Source: Capitulum mitella (Eukaryota > Arthropoda > Thecostraca > Pollicipedomorpha > Pollicipedidae). Taken from it: a DNA stretch of 64,000 bases. Positions 11,641 through 24,481 of this stretch are shown here, one piece after another. The position numbers and the translations under genes were made by a program. How positions within the stretch are numbered: position 1 is the stretch's first letter; every line of letters starts with the position of its first letter. The notes under the pieces are model-generated. The model did not search any database. It saw only the letters and a program-made list of their open reading frames with translations, and was not told the DNA's origin. The stretch spans positions 6,007,685 to 6,071,684 of the forward strand of contig CP099848.1 of NCBI GenBank assembly GCA_030062745.1. Reading direction: 5' to 3'.

Positions 11641-13755
11641 AGGAGGTTGCACCCCCTCCCACAAATGGCGAGGGTTAACGAATTAGATATTCCCAAGGTT
11701 TTTGACTTTTCCAGGTATATAAGCACTGGAAACGTTATCAGCGACATGTTTCAAACAAACGAAGTCTATTTATAGAAGCCCACATAGGTGAAACATTCTC
11801 TTTCACGTTAGATTTCCTCGGGCATGACATGCTGATCATCAAGAAATATCGGTTTGTTCTGCGAAATGCGAAAGGAGTAATAGCGAATCTTCAGAATATT
11901 TCAAAATATGCCTCCAGACACAACGTTGTAGGTTTCCGTTTTCTTGCGCCCCACACGGCGTCGTAACGTTTTGACGCTTTAGTACTTTTGGCGATGAGGC
12001 GTTGTTTTTGAGACCACTTTGTATTTGTTTGGATTGAAGTTCCGTTCTAAAAACACTGCCACAAATGCGCGGAACACCTTTGTTTGCTCACCCGTCTTTA
12101 AACTGGTCTTTTATGGCACCTCATTTAAGACAATGGATTGATTTAGCAAAACAGTGTAACAGCGTCGCCTCTCCAGATATCTTGTCCAAACACACTTCCA
12201 CGCGTGAAATATATTGGACTCTGAATTTCGATGATGAGTGTGATGGCCCTTAAGTTAACAATGAAATGTGAGCCCTCCAGGGACCTCGTTGGCGCCGAAT
12301 TTAGTGGATGAGGTTGCTAGAAGAACGTCTTTGCCCTAGGAACAGGGAGACGAAACCTTCCCTTTCGTCGTATATAGGGACCATATCCGTTCATTGTTTT
12401 AATATCCCAGCCAATGCCACATGCCGTATTCCTTTCGTGGCTTATGGCGCTCAAGTTTTTTTTAGATATTTGGATTTTCAGTTGACTGCAAGAAATCGCA
12501 GGTTGTGTTTATGACCTCCTGAACTTCCTACATGATAAAAATGATTTGATAATCCCCGTTATACAACCCTTTCATGACATGCGGTATGGCAATGCAGCCA
12601 GTGCCAGACCACATGACGTGAAAGGAGTAATAAACAACAGCCCTGCTATTTGACGTCACGCACTTAAATCATCGCCAGTGTGGCGGGACGAGGAAGGGTG
12701 CAGCCTCGGCTTGTATTTGTTTGCCAGGTGACCAACAACGACTAATTCTATTAGCCTGGGATTTCGCGTAGTTGACGTCACGTTTTTATCTATTCCCAGA
12801 AATATGACATCATTGCCTTGACTCCACGGCTTTGGTTAACGCCAAAGTCGAAGAGAAACGAAGCGAGCTACAAGTCCAATACCAACCAACGCCGACAAAC
12901 ATTGGCCAACGGCCAATGCTCAGCAACGGATTGTGTACTTGCGTGCAAGAAGACATTGTGTGCTTCATAAGTCAAAGCTTCCAAAAAACGAACGCTGAGT
13001 ATAGGATTTGAAGTTCGACGCCCATTTACCCATATAATCACCGACCATTAATTTCATCCAATCCTTATCCCTTACATTTCTTTCCCAGTTTCCATGTCAG
13101 CCTGTTGAGCGCAGCGCCCCGTGGGTGCGGCGCTCCGGACGGATTTTCGCAAGCCACCAAATGCACTTCCCATCTACCCACTAAATTCCACATCCTTCCC
13201 CATCCTAGCCCACATTGTCCGTTCCTTCCTATCCCTTACCGATTCCGCCTCCCACTGTACTGATTCTCAGTATTCCACTTTAGTGTTCTAAAAAGAAGCT
13301 GTTTGAACAGGAAATGACATCCTGCCCACCTTTTTCACACCTCGCAAAATATCCTGGTTTTTGAGCTTCTAAAATCAAGAGAAAGATCATGTTCAGAAGC
13401 CACATGTTAGACTGTGAGCTGTTTTCACGGCATATATGCGACTTCATTCCTAAAATGGAAGCAAACTACATTGCGGAAAAACAAATGTCCGTGTACGTAT
13501 GTGCGCATTTCATGGTCGGCAAAAAAGCCATGTACGTATTTTAAATGGTCGGCCAAGAAAGTTCACACGACTTTAAAGAAGGAGCAATTCTGAGTAGTTG
13601 CATATATTCCATTAGGCAGGGTTTTCCACTAAAACTGATTGTTTTGAAAACGTCGGAAGAAGTATTTTTGCTAGTTTGTGTTTGAAAACTTTTCACGCGA
13701 AACTCAAGTCAATGCTGGAAATTTTTATTTTCGGAATCACTCGTCCTGCGGTGTG
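11641..13755. other. Intronic sequence with no supported gene
   Basis: AT-rich and non-coding, with no domain or tandem repeat recognised on either strand. Confidence 0.35.
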
Positions 13756-13759
13756 CGGT

Positions 13760-14370
13760 TTCCACGGCAGCGCCGTGCCGCTGCACGCGCGTCTTGACGC
13801 GGCGGCGGAGGCTCCGGCCCGAGTAACGGCCCCACTAACTTCGCTCCGGTCCATCGCTGCGGCGTACTCGTCCGCAGTCCGCCTCAGCTGCTCCATCGTA
13901 GTCGGAGAGGCTCGTCGGACTTCTGCCTGGGCGCCAGACCAAAACCAGAAATCTAGCGGCGATAACTCTCTGGGTCGTGAGCTGACCAAGGGCGGCCCAC
14001 CAGCTGGCTGATGACACAGTCGTCGAACTTGCTGCTCAGCCAGGAACGGGTAGCGAGCGTCGTGCACACAGTCGCCCCATCTTGCTGGAACCAATACTGT
14101 CAAGCTGTACCTCGTGCCATCACTTTTGGCCACAGCTGCTATTGACGCAGCTGCAGACCACCGGTGGCGGGTCGATTTGGGCTGAACCAGAATGTCAGCA
14201 CTTGACCTTCACAATGGCGGCCTGGCACATAACTTCCTTGCCACCATAAATTCGGCATTCCACTTCAACGCCAGGGCTTTGTGGCACCCATTATCTTTCA
14301 TTTTGCCTGCATGTGCCTTGCATTACGCAGAACCATTTCTCATCAGTCCAAATTACATTCTCCTCTTACC
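13760..14370 (-). pseudogene. Mariner/Tc1-type (DDE/D) transposase relic
   Basis: Read on the minus strand, the catalytic landmarks occur in order but in different frames. ENVIWTDEKWFC (near 14327-14362) carries the first Asp. QQDGA (near 14075-14089) carries the second. SPLDFWFW (about 13939-13962) carries the third. Between the first two is a segment resembling the NERVW...GG region of mariner-type enzymes. Stop codons and at least two frameshifts separate the blocks, and the N-terminal helix-turn-helix part is missing. The family cuts and pastes DNA at TA targets; this copy cannot make an active protein. I did not find terminal inverted repeats. Confidence 0.65.
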
Positions 14371-14575
14371 CCTCAGGCTGTTCAAGGAACCACTGACGGA
14401 AACTGACACTCAACCATGCGTTAGGCAGCCAGGAGCACGACAGTGTGAGGACGACAGGGACATCGTCCAAACTTTCTGCGAAGCAGTCGCCACGCAGTGG
14501 TGACGGAGAGTTCGGTGGTGACGGAAATGTTAAGGGATTTTGTTATTGCTGCCAGTGATATGTGATTTCTGCTCT

Positions 14576-14605
14576 TCCAATCCAATCCAATCCAGTCCAG
14601 TCCAA
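14576..14605 (+). repeat. (TCCAA/TCCAG)n pentanucleotide microsatellite
   Basis: About six units, three TCCAA followed by TCCAG variants. Confidence 0.7.
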
Positions 14606-17600
14606 CAGGGATCAACAAACTCACGTTTATGCGCGACTAGTTCTTCATTGACAGGAATCACCGCCTACCACTCTTGACCTGAGGTCGCGCTTGACCCTTC
14701 GTCACCAGGGACCAGTCTATCAGTCCCTCAGAGGTCAATCGCCGCGGTACATTTTTCGGCGATAACCAACAGCGATTCCGGAGTTTCCGGAGCACCGCCG
14801 TGACGTTCCGCAGCGCACCAAATTCCAGGAGTATCCGCGTCTCCTGCTCGGTAGAAAAGAGAGGATCTCCACGTTATCTGCGGGAAGGATGCCTATGCAT
14901 TCTGAGTGGTTTGAGAGCTGACTGATTCTTTTATCGTGACTATTTCGCGTAACGACGAAAATATGCCTCTTCCAACACGTGCACAAATTTTCATGTGATC
15001 TGCATGCAACTTCTGCTTTTTGTGAACAATTTAAAATCATTATTTCTGGTGAAAAAATAATATTTCAGCCTAAACTTATTAACAATCATTCAATTTGGTT
15101 TCAATGTACATTTACAGCATTACATTTCATTACATGCTTACAACATTACAACATTACAGCTTTCGCATGTCGTTCAGTTTCGACCTTGGCATAGGAATAA
15201 TTTAAGTGTCTTATAGATTATGAAAACAGCATAGAAAGGCTTAATGTTTCACCACTTTGCGTTCAGACTGGGTTAAAAACGTTTTTTTGCCAAAATGCTG
15301 AATAGATGTAAAGTCATGCGCATTTCACAAAGTTGTCTCTAGCGTTCCGGTCTACTTCACAGGAATTTATGGCAATATTCACCTAGTCAAACATTTTGAA
15401 ATGAAAGCTAATTCTGTAAGTAGCAATAACAATCATTTGATATCTGTTGCTAATATTTGCTGTTGCTAAGAAACCTGATTATTTCGGAATTTCACTTTTC
15501 ACATTGCTCCATCTTCCTACCTCCCGACGTAGCTCCCTATCTTGACACGTCTTAACAATTAGCTGCGTGTTGATTCGAAGGAGAACCGTAAACAGCGAAT
15601 AGGTGGCGAACAGGGCACACCTTATATGGAGCCTGTATTATGGTTGTAGGGATAACACTGACATCACTGTCTAAAATGAAGGCATACCGATCAAGTAAAA
15701 TGGGATAGGGGACACTGTTGTCCCATGTTCCATGTAAGTTCAACATTCAGGTTAGTTATGGTAATAATTGTTTTCCTATGAAGAGCTTTCAACCATCCGA
15801 TTTGATGCTTCACTGTATATCATATAGGTGTAAACTTCTACATGTAATCTGCATGTTTAGCTGTACTATGCTAGTAATAATGCTATAATAATCATATGCA
15901 GTTTCTGCAGATCATAATTTCGAGCTTATATCACATGCAGATCTCCTTTGTATGCTGTCATAATAACAGGAACGTTATATTCTCATTTAACATTAGTACC
16001 ACCATGCTTGATATATTGCCTTGGAGGTAGAGCATGGAGCTATGATCTCCATAAAAAGCCAAAATTATGTACACTCAGATGCCATATAAATCATCCTGCT
16101 ACATGTGAAATTTGAAATTGGCTTCGTTCTGGCTTTGAAAACATTGCTACACTCGGGGTTTTCGAAGCTAATTGAACTCCCTGGTTTATTGTTAGGTACG
16201 TTACGTACATTTATGTACATGTACAACATGACTGTTATGACAAATTACCTGGGAATACGTACAATAAAGTGCCAAAAACTTTGATTCATGATGAATCATG
16301 ATAAGGTTTTGATGGCCATACTAGGCCTAGAACCGAACCATATACATCTGGTAATTCATAAGCAAATACTTAGATTCTCTATTTTTATTTTTGTTACCGT
16401 TCTTAAAAGGAAATCAGCATAGTAATTCAACACTTTTTGATTCCGGAAACTTTTGCCACATCTCGTGACATCTGGCTATAACCTCTCGACGCCCTGCGAC
16501 AAGCAGTTTCAGAACATTACCACTTCTGGTTTGCACCGCGATGGTATGTTAACCCGCGCACGACCCTCGGTCGGTGACGAGCACGTCCGACCGGGTGGGG
16601 GTTAACCGCCCCCTCTAACTCACGAACGGTTGGTCGCACGGTAAAAATAAGCACACCGTTGGAAAGCTTGTGACGAGAAGAGCTCGAAACTGGTCTCATT
16701 TTTAGTTTTAGATAATATGTAAGCAATTTACGCCCTATATATGTCATATATATGTCATATATATATGCCCTATATATATATGTCATATATATATATGCCC
16801 TATCAGTCATAGCCGACTGCACGAGACCGAGAAACGGCCTGAATCTCATAGGCTGTGGCTAATAACGCACAGGTAAAGGCACCAACGCAGAAGCAAAGGT
16901 CCGCAGATGCCGATACACGTCTAATTTCCCAGATCTATTCAATATATACGCCAAAACGTTGAGTTAAAGACATGGCAATTTTCACGCCGGTTGTCGGCGG
17001 ACGCCGAAACCGCACGCAATCAGAAACTAACGGAAACTAATTTTAGCGTTCCTTTATTTTCGCGACGTAAGCCTACCCATGTAAATTTTATTGGTCTTAG
17101 CGGTTCTCGTGATGGTATGTCATGCTTAAATTTTGGAAAATTCATTAGTTACCCGCCTACACAATTGACGAAGCTTTGTTCGCGATGACCTGTTTATTTC
17201 CAAAATATGATTTTTTTTTAAACTTTTTGAGGTTCTTGGTATTACTTACGTCTGTGCAAGCCGGTTCTGCCATTTTCCACCCATTCTGACTAATTCATCG
17301 CTGATTTTGACGGTGGTGCATTTTGGCTCGCAACGTTATTTGTGACCTGACCTCAGGTGAATGGTTGGAAGTCACTGACACTGTTACGCTCCACCGTCGC
17401 CGTGCGCCTCAGGACCTCATAAAGAAGCCAACCGAAAACACCTTCTGGATCTCGGAAACGAGCCGTCTATTATTTGTCCTCAGTCGACCAGACCAACAGA
17501 AATACAGATAACGACGGAGCAACCCGGCTTGCCACAAACAGATCTGTGGCTACATGTCTCCACCAGCAAGCAGACAAAATGAACAAGAAGTGTGTGAGGA

Positions 17601-17764
17601 GATGTCAGGAAAGGACAATGAGTGTAGCCATGAGCCAGCGCGCACGGGAGCGAGTCGGGAGGCCGACTGCCCATCGCTTGCCGACCCGCTACTGAGGTCA
17701 GGTTAAGATCACGTGGTCAGGGGTCAGCCGGCCAATGAGGGAGAGCGCAAAGAAAACACCATAT
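14606..17764. other. AT-rich intronic sequence with no supported gene
   Basis: It contains an ATTACA-rich stretch (about 15110-15165) and an ATATAT/GCCCTA cluster at 16735-16805. No coding motif was recognised. Confidence 0.35.
16735..16805. repeat. (AT)n stretch interspersed with TGTCATAT and GCCCTATAT words
   Basis: Short alternating runs of TATATA separated by TGTC or GCCC. Related TAGGGCAT words cluster again near 19985-20092. Confidence 0.55.
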
Positions 17765-17835
17765 CTGTAGCCAGGAATCGATCCCGTCTCACCTGCATGA
17801 GTAGCACGCACCTTGCCAGTCCGCTAACATATCAT
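17765..17835 (-). repeat. tRNA-like Pol III promoter module, probable SINE head or tRNA pseudogene
   Basis: On the minus strand TAGCGGACTGG (17826-17816) fits an A box and GGATCGATTCC (17784-17774) fits a B box, about 40 bp apart. The flanking 7-mers pair imperfectly as an acceptor stem. The anticodon loop is not standard, so a functional tRNA is unlikely. No A-rich tail was identified. Confidence 0.4.
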
Positions 17836-19436
17836 ACATAAGTAACGACTCTGCGATGGAACATAACAATACTTTGCCCATTGACGGTAACTACATGTCT
17901 GCTTCACTCCAGACTAAAAATGTTATGAAAAATTCTGCCAATTTCCGGAAAAAACGACGACGTCTTAAAAACGGGCTTGGCCTTAGGTCAACGACCCAGG
18001 AAATCCCGAAAAATCTGGGATAGCAGATTTTTTGCATCTATCAAGATTACTAATCCCTGAAAGTATTATTGTGATATTTTGTTTTCTGAAAAAGTTACAG
18101 GGCGCTAAACTTTTTGGGACATAGGTCTGTTTGACGTCACCTAGGTTAGGCATCTAACTTGGCCTGAAGTCAAAACTTTGGCACAAGGTGTAAAAATGAT
18201 GAAGCAAAGGTACATGAAGTTTCGTAGCTCTGTGTTTGTTCGTTCTCTCGCAATCTCAGAAAAACCTCAGGGGGGCGGTCAACCCCCCAGTCGGGGCGGG
18301 TTAATTGCCTGATGTTCTCAAGATGTACCGGTATATAAATGAATAAATAAATAACAATGCATCTTTTCGAGGAAATGTAAAGGAGAAATCCTGATACAGT
18401 AGCTTTCTTCGTCGTATAACAAATTTTGAAGCATTTTTGCGATGCGCAGTCTAACTTAGCGTTATACATGTGTATCATTCATGGCATCAATGAACTCCAC
18501 ATTTTCCTCCTTACTAGGGTTAACGTCATCTCGGGCAAAACCCATGTAACGAGGTTGCTGGCCATTTTACTTTTTTGACATCGGAGTGGGCATTCAGCAT
18601 TCCGCAGTGTTGATTTGCGTACTGACAGTAGTTTCAGTACTTAACCATCGCCAGCACTGTTTTGTCCCCATCAAAACCCACCCCAAATCACTGACACGAC
18701 CTTTTCGAGGCGCCTGCCGTGTCACTCTAAATAAAAATCGTCAACCTGGGTACCACTGCACGGACCATGCTACAAGGTCAATGGTTTTTCATTGCTCCAA
18801 CACGTCAGGTTTGAAAATGAACGGGAGTTCGTACCAACCAATAGCACTGTAAGCAGTTTCGAAGGCGGCCATACGGCGAACATTGGCGAAGAGCCCTATT
18901 TTTATGTACCAATCAAGCATCTCCCGTTACAACGAGCATTGTAAAACATTCGCAGCCATGTCGTAACGGCCTACATCTGGACAACTTTCGACGTCCAAAC
19001 ATTTATTTCAAATAAAGTAAACACTAAAACACCAGTTGTAAGTTGTATGACTGAGTTGTGTTGGGTTTATTCATTCTGAGTCCGAGTTTTGGTAAGAAAT
19101 GAATGAATAGCGGAACGGTTTACTGGCTTCTCTACTTGCTCGTTTCATGTCGACAAAGGACGTAAATAACTAAGAAGCTTTGCATAAACTAGGCATCCTT
19201 TTCATCAGCTTGTTAAAGCCTGTCTAGGACACATAATTCCAGTGCTCGAATATCTCTGGGTCACAAAAAAAACAACGAAAACCTTTGTGTGCCTGTATGA
19301 GACGTAATATCGAACAGGGTGCTCCCATGAGGGAGTAGACGCTGTCTGGTGTAATCTTGGTCTGCCGCCTCTGCCCCCTAAGGGACCATTGTGGCCACGA
19401 TGTCGGCCGCACCATCAATAACGCCGACCTAGTGAG
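17836..19436. other. Intronic sequence with no supported gene
   Basis: The segment 18100-18300 contains a GGCCTGAAGTCAAAAC word and a G-run/C-run hairpin (GGGGGGCGGTCAACCCCCC) reminiscent of repeat families X and Y, but the match is too weak to delimit. No coding motif was seen. Confidence 0.3.
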
Positions 19437-19525
19437 GGTTCCGTGATCGCTGAGTGGTTATGGTTTATTGTGTAGGCGCGTCGCAGGCTCTTCTGCCAGG
19501 CAGAACTGTGGCGTCGATCCAATAC
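19437..19525 (+). repeat. tRNA-Ser-like Pol III module, probable SINE head
   Basis: TCGCTGAGTGGTTATGG resembles the A box and variable-length D arm of serine tRNAs, and GGCGTCGATCC about 55 bp downstream resembles a B box. The body does not fold into a complete cloverleaf by eye, so a tRNA-derived SINE or pseudogene is more likely than a gene. Confidence 0.35.
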
Positions 19526-21977
19526 TGAGTTATTTGATTTATTGCCTTACTTTGTTAACTGCAAACTAATTCAGTTATTGGTTCGATTTGTCGAAAACTG
19601 TAATTGATTTTGTCCCAACATGATATGGCATCATTGAAAAACAGGTAAATCGTAAGGCACAGAAGACTGTACTATACTGTGCATATGTACATATATATAG
19701 CATGTATGTGCATATGTACCTATGCATCGCGTATATCGGCATGCGTCTATGGTTAACGATAAGAAACTATCTGCATGTTATGTGTTTTCTGCTGTTTTAC
19801 TACTGGTCCGCGTCATTCGTTTTTACGTTGGATGGTAAAGCCAAAATATGTTCGGCACTTGTCTGCTATCAGCATTTCGGAACTCATGTTCCACCGTTAA
19901 GAAAATAAAGACTCGGTAAATATATTTTGTTCAAATCGAAAATGAGGTAAAATTTGTACACGTACACCTTCCAAAGTGTACGGCACTAGGGTACAAATGC
20001 CCCATCTTTCAAGAGATAGGGCATATACCCTAGCCAACAAGCAAAGGGATAGGGCATAAATGCCCTAAGGCTGTTATGCCCTAGCCATCATACAGTAACA
20101 CGTCATTATAATGACATGTGTTTTTGCGTGTTAGCTTCTGTTATCAACCAGTTGTATGGCAAGACGTGATGATGCTGGTGTTCTGGGAGAAGCCTTGTTT
20201 TTTTTTATTATCTTTCTGTGTTTTATCTTGTATTATTCTGAAGCGCCATCAGCGAAATGCACGGTGAATCGCCTTGACAAACTGGCAGTGGTGACGCCGA
20301 CGTAGTCCACGCTTAGAAACCTGCAATCTTCTGGGCAAAATAACATAAACCACGTTGTGGGCGGGGCTTTCCTTTTCATTATTGGTTTTATTGCTCGTTG
20401 TTGTTTCTAAGCGGCAATACGGTTTTTTCACGCCTTGCGTTACACCATTTGGCCCAATGAGGTATCTGCCTTGGACTTACAAAAATATGGCGCCAGGAAG
20501 GCTCGCCTTCTCATTTATGCAGCACGAATTGCCACCTGTCGCTCAGCAGCAAATAGTGCATCATTATAAGCTGACGTTATAGAACCACTCTGCTACATTT
20601 AGGGATTTAAGGAATCTTTCCAATGCTCCCAGATGGCTCCGGCGTACTTTTAATGTGTCCATTCCCGGCAGACCAAAATATCGCCAACTGTTGAACTTTC
20701 GCCCATTTTAACGCAAACTGCAAACAGCGGCCAAATTGGCGGGGCCAGGCGCGCCATGTGGCCGCTCTCGTCCTCTGTCCGCGCCGTAATGGTCTCCCGG
20801 CCGCCAGCGCCGCCAAATATCGGCCAACTCCGGGGTCCCCCGCTGGGAGCCTGCAGCCGACCGGCCGGCGGACGGCGGCGCATTCAGAGCGTGCCCTGCG
20901 GGTCTGCCGCCCGACAGGCGGACAGCGACCGGGGCGAGTCCCGGGGGGGGGGGCGGCCGCTGCCGGCAGACTGACGGGCCGCACGTGACCTGCCGGGAGA
21001 GGCGCACAACTGCCTCCGCCGGCAGGGAGAGGTAACGTTTGCCGTCCGCTGCCGATGAAAATGACAGAAATTCGCGACGACGAGACCGGCTGGGCGCGGG
21101 ACCGGTGCACAGACTGCCTTAATGTCGCGTGGATTCGCTCCCATTCCAGCGGTATGCGGTGTGCGGTACGGCAGAATATGGCCCAGATGTGAACGGAACG
21201 GGGTATTCAACATATCATGCAATATATCAAATATCAACAACAACCATTTCCCTTCTAAATGTTGGTACCACACAGAGCTGTAAACGATTATGATGAAAGC
21301 ACATCAGGCCTAGAAACCAGCAGCACAGATCTCTTGCTCTTCTTTCCCAACTTTCTAAAACCGTATATTTAGGGGCAAAGTGTTCAAGAGCAGTGTCCTG
21401 AAAACAAATTATTTCGTTGGAAAGGAATGCCTTACGTACCTTTTTCATCTCCAGAAATTCCCCGCTTATTGAGTTTTCCTCGCGAGAAAGGTAATGCTCA
21501 GAAGCGACATGTTACACTGTGGGCTGTTTTCACGGCATATGTGTGATATTGCTGATACAATGGGAGCAAGTTGCAGAAAACAATAAAGGTCATATGTAGA
21601 AAAGAAATGATGATAGTGCTAATAACTGTAGTCACAATATTTTCGGGCATGCATACATGTTTGTTATTGTCACGCTTTTCCAATTAGCACTCTTAAAATC
21701 GCCAGGTAGCAACAATGTAAATTGATATTCTAGAAACATCCTAGCCAGCCTTCGTTAAATGACATATTCCAAATGACCGACAAAATATAGATGGCTTGGC
21801 TTTAACCATACTTCTGTATGCAGAGGAAGAGGGGGGGGGGGGCTTCTGGAGCCCCTTGCGGTTTTTTGCCCGCCAGGATTTCCAAGGTCTTTGAAGAAGT
21901 TTCACGAAACATGGCGACTTTTCCGTCTATTCTTTCCACGTATTACTGCAAATTTTCATAATTTCGTTTTTCCGGGG
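19526..21977. other. Intronic sequence with a TAGGGCAT cluster and a GC-rich patch
   Basis: Words of the type TAGGGCAT / ATGCCCTA recur in both orientations at 19985-20092. From about 20740 to 21110 the sequence is strongly GC- and CpG-rich with overlapping open frames on both strands but no recognised domain. A poly-G run lies at 21830-21842. Confidence 0.35.
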
Positions 21978-22485
21978 GAGGCATCCAGGCCGCGTTGGTG
22001 GGAGGCAGCTCAGACCATTTTTGGCACTGTTCGGGGCAAAAGAACAGTGGCGGCCAGAATACAGTTTTTACGACGGAACTTGAAACATTAGGTGAATGTA
22101 TAGGCAAATAAGTGGAAAAACGTTCAAAAAAATTGCTATTGGCCGGAGGCCACTTCACAAGGTCAGGTTAGGATCAAACTTCAAAATTTGGTTTGACGTG
22201 AATATTTTTAACTCTGATTTTTCCAAATAAAACATTCGGAATACATAAAGCTGAGCACAGTGATCTCTACTTCAATTTGAAGTTATGGCTTGATATCACG
22301 TCAGGTCACGGAGTTATGAGCTGCAATGTCCGCAAGCGTACCCTATATCACGACGGTCACAAACAGAACTTTCAGAAATTTAATCGACTTTAACGGTTGG
22401 AAGTGTTTTCAAACAGTATGAAATGAGCCTAAGGACATTCGATGCGGCTATTATGTCATCTGAGGTTATTAAGGTCAAAACCCGT
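21978..22485 (+). repeat. Dispersed repeat family X, copy 1
   Basis: It aligns by eye with 44458-44960 through the words CCATTTTTGGC, ACTTCACAAGGTCAGGT, AAAATTTGGTTT, GTCACGGA and GCGTACCCTATATCA, in the same order. The spacing from the first to the last word is about 321 bp here and 314 bp there. Non-coding. Both copies are rich in AGGTCA words. Confidence 0.6.
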
Positions 22486-22839
22486 AGGCTTTTTTAAATG
22501 TATATGCACATTAATTAAATTATTGTTTCTGGTTTCATTTCTAACACGATGGTGTAGGCGTTCTGTCGTGGTCGAGTGTACGTACTGAAGTGTTTTGATG
22601 GGTGCTTATTGACTCTGTGGACTCGGATGGAGTATTCAGTGAGATGTCATGTGCGCCTATGTGCGAGCGAAGGCGTTAAGACGTCGGCCGAAAGGCTCTC
22701 ACTAGCGAACGTAATGAAGGCGCCAGTAATGGCACAAAGTGCTTGATTTTGAAAGTCCTCCTCGGGAAGTATGGAAAGCAGGGAAATTGTCATAGAAAAA
22801 CGCACTATATTCCCGGACTATTTGAATTAGTGTTATGAA

Positions 22840-23590
22840 GAGAACTGCGGGTGTACGGGTATCAGCGTCCCAGTCCTGTTCCGAGACACGTCGGAAAATA
22901 TTTGGCCGACGAAGGCAACGTTACTGTGTGACGGCAACGCGTCATTAAATGAGACTTCACGATCTAGAATGATACGTAGGTATTTGAACTGAGTAAGAAT
23001 AAGGACGTCTTCGCATCCGAGTCGTGAAGGGATTACAGGTTGTACATTACGAGGACATGCGAAAAATGACTGCGGCAGACTTGTGTAATGAAATCCGTAA
23101 ACCTCACCAGCTGCACCATTCATGAACAGTATCGCGTGCAAGCAGTACGATAGTATTTGCGCGATCGACGCAAGGATGTTTAAACCACATCGTAATGTCG
23201 TCGACATAAATTTAGAATTTAAGGCCATGATAAATCGCCAGGAGCTCGTCCGCAACATCGTTAATAACTAGTAAAAATAAGGTGGGGAAAAAAACACCGT
23301 CTTGTGGTAAACCATGCTCTTTGAGGGTAGAGGCGTTGTCGCAACGCTCTGCGAATGTTCTGTCTTTCAAAAAGTTACTGACAATTTTAGCCGCTGTGCC
23401 ACCTGTTCCCTTGCGATGCAATTTTATTGAAACGGTAGGCGTTGTGCTTTGCCAAAGGCTGCTTAAAGGTCTGGAATAGTGCTTTGAAACGTTTTGCACC
23501 CATTCCAAGCGCAAACACCTGATATGGATGGCACTGGTTCGATGTCATTTTTGCTACCCTGGAAAGGCATTTACTCATACCCATTCAGAA
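22840..23590 (-). pseudogene. LINE (non-LTR retrotransposon) reverse-transcriptase relic
   Basis: On the minus strand the frame around 23212-23514 contains VSNFLKDRTF and GLPQDGVFFPTLFLLVINDVADE, matching the S-x-L-x-x-R-x-F and G-x-P-Q-G-S-x-L-S-P-x-L-F motifs of LINE reverse transcriptases. After an in-frame stop comes YVDDITMWF (YVDD codons at 23208-23197), the catalytic Y-x-DD block, then GLRISLHKSAAVIF, matching the segment after it. Several stops and frameshifts follow. Endonuclease and complete ends are not visible. An open frame at 23593-24003 just upstream on the same strand may belong to the element but has no recognised domain. Confidence 0.7.
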
Positions 23591-23599
23591 TGTTAACCA

Positions 23600-24427
23600 A
23601 CACCTCCTACGTGTACCGCATCTAACACTAACACCTGTATTGAGAGGAACGCTTTCCGTATAATATTCTCACGTACTGTAGCACTTAACGCTACACCTTT
23701 CCGGAGTGTAACGTTCCTTACTTGCACCTGCAGTGCGTACATTTTCTCATTCACGTTCCAGGTGTTCACACCCTGTATTAGTTGGTATGGACCTTCTCCG
23801 GAAGGTTTGACAGCCGCTTCAGAGGGCTTGCGCATATCCACATGCGCATATTCACCTGCATGCGCAGAATCCGCATGCCGGTGAGGTGAGCCAAGTTCTA
23901 AATCGGTCAGAAGTTCAGGCGCTGCGCAAACACTACAGATGCGCGGCCCTAGCTCAGAAGCTGGTGCAGCCGTGAGGTAAAGCTCTCGAACTTGACCACG
24001 CAATCCCTTCTACCTGTGGGGTGTCGTCATAGATGCACGGATGAATGCTGGGCAACCCAAACACGTTTTGATTTCCTCGAACCTTAAAGACAGTCCAGCA
24101 CCTCGTCTAAAAAACACGAACAAAACCTGAGAAAGCTCCAAGGAAAGAGGTTTGGGCCTACTTATCTACTACAATCTACTACATTCGCCCATCAACCGTA
24201 ATTTTGTCTGTCACAAGTAAACATCTATTTTTTTCTCATGGAGTGAATAAATGAATGAAGCGAGTAAACGAACGCAGGTTAGAGTCTGCTTGTTTGACTG
24301 CATGGAATCCAGTAATTTCTCTTTATGAAGCACACAAATTATAGAATGAAATCTGATTCTGTTCACAAATCTAATTCGCGTCGGGCATTTGCGAAGAAAC
24401 TGCACAGGAACTAAAATGGCCAATGAT

Positions 24428-24430
<3 letters not shown>
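23600..24430. other. Intronic sequence next to the LINE relic
   Basis: It contains a 136-codon minus-strand open frame (23593-24003) without a recognised domain. Nothing else was seen. Confidence 0.3.
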
Positions 24431-24477
<47 letters not shown>

Positions 24478-24481
24478 GTAT
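24431..24481. repeat. (TA)n microsatellite
   Basis: About 20 uninterrupted TA units followed by TGTATATGTATATA. Confidence 0.9.

Noticed and set aside
17765..17835. Functional tRNA gene
   Set aside because: A and B boxes are present, but the anticodon loop lacks the standard U33 position and the acceptor stem has mismatches.
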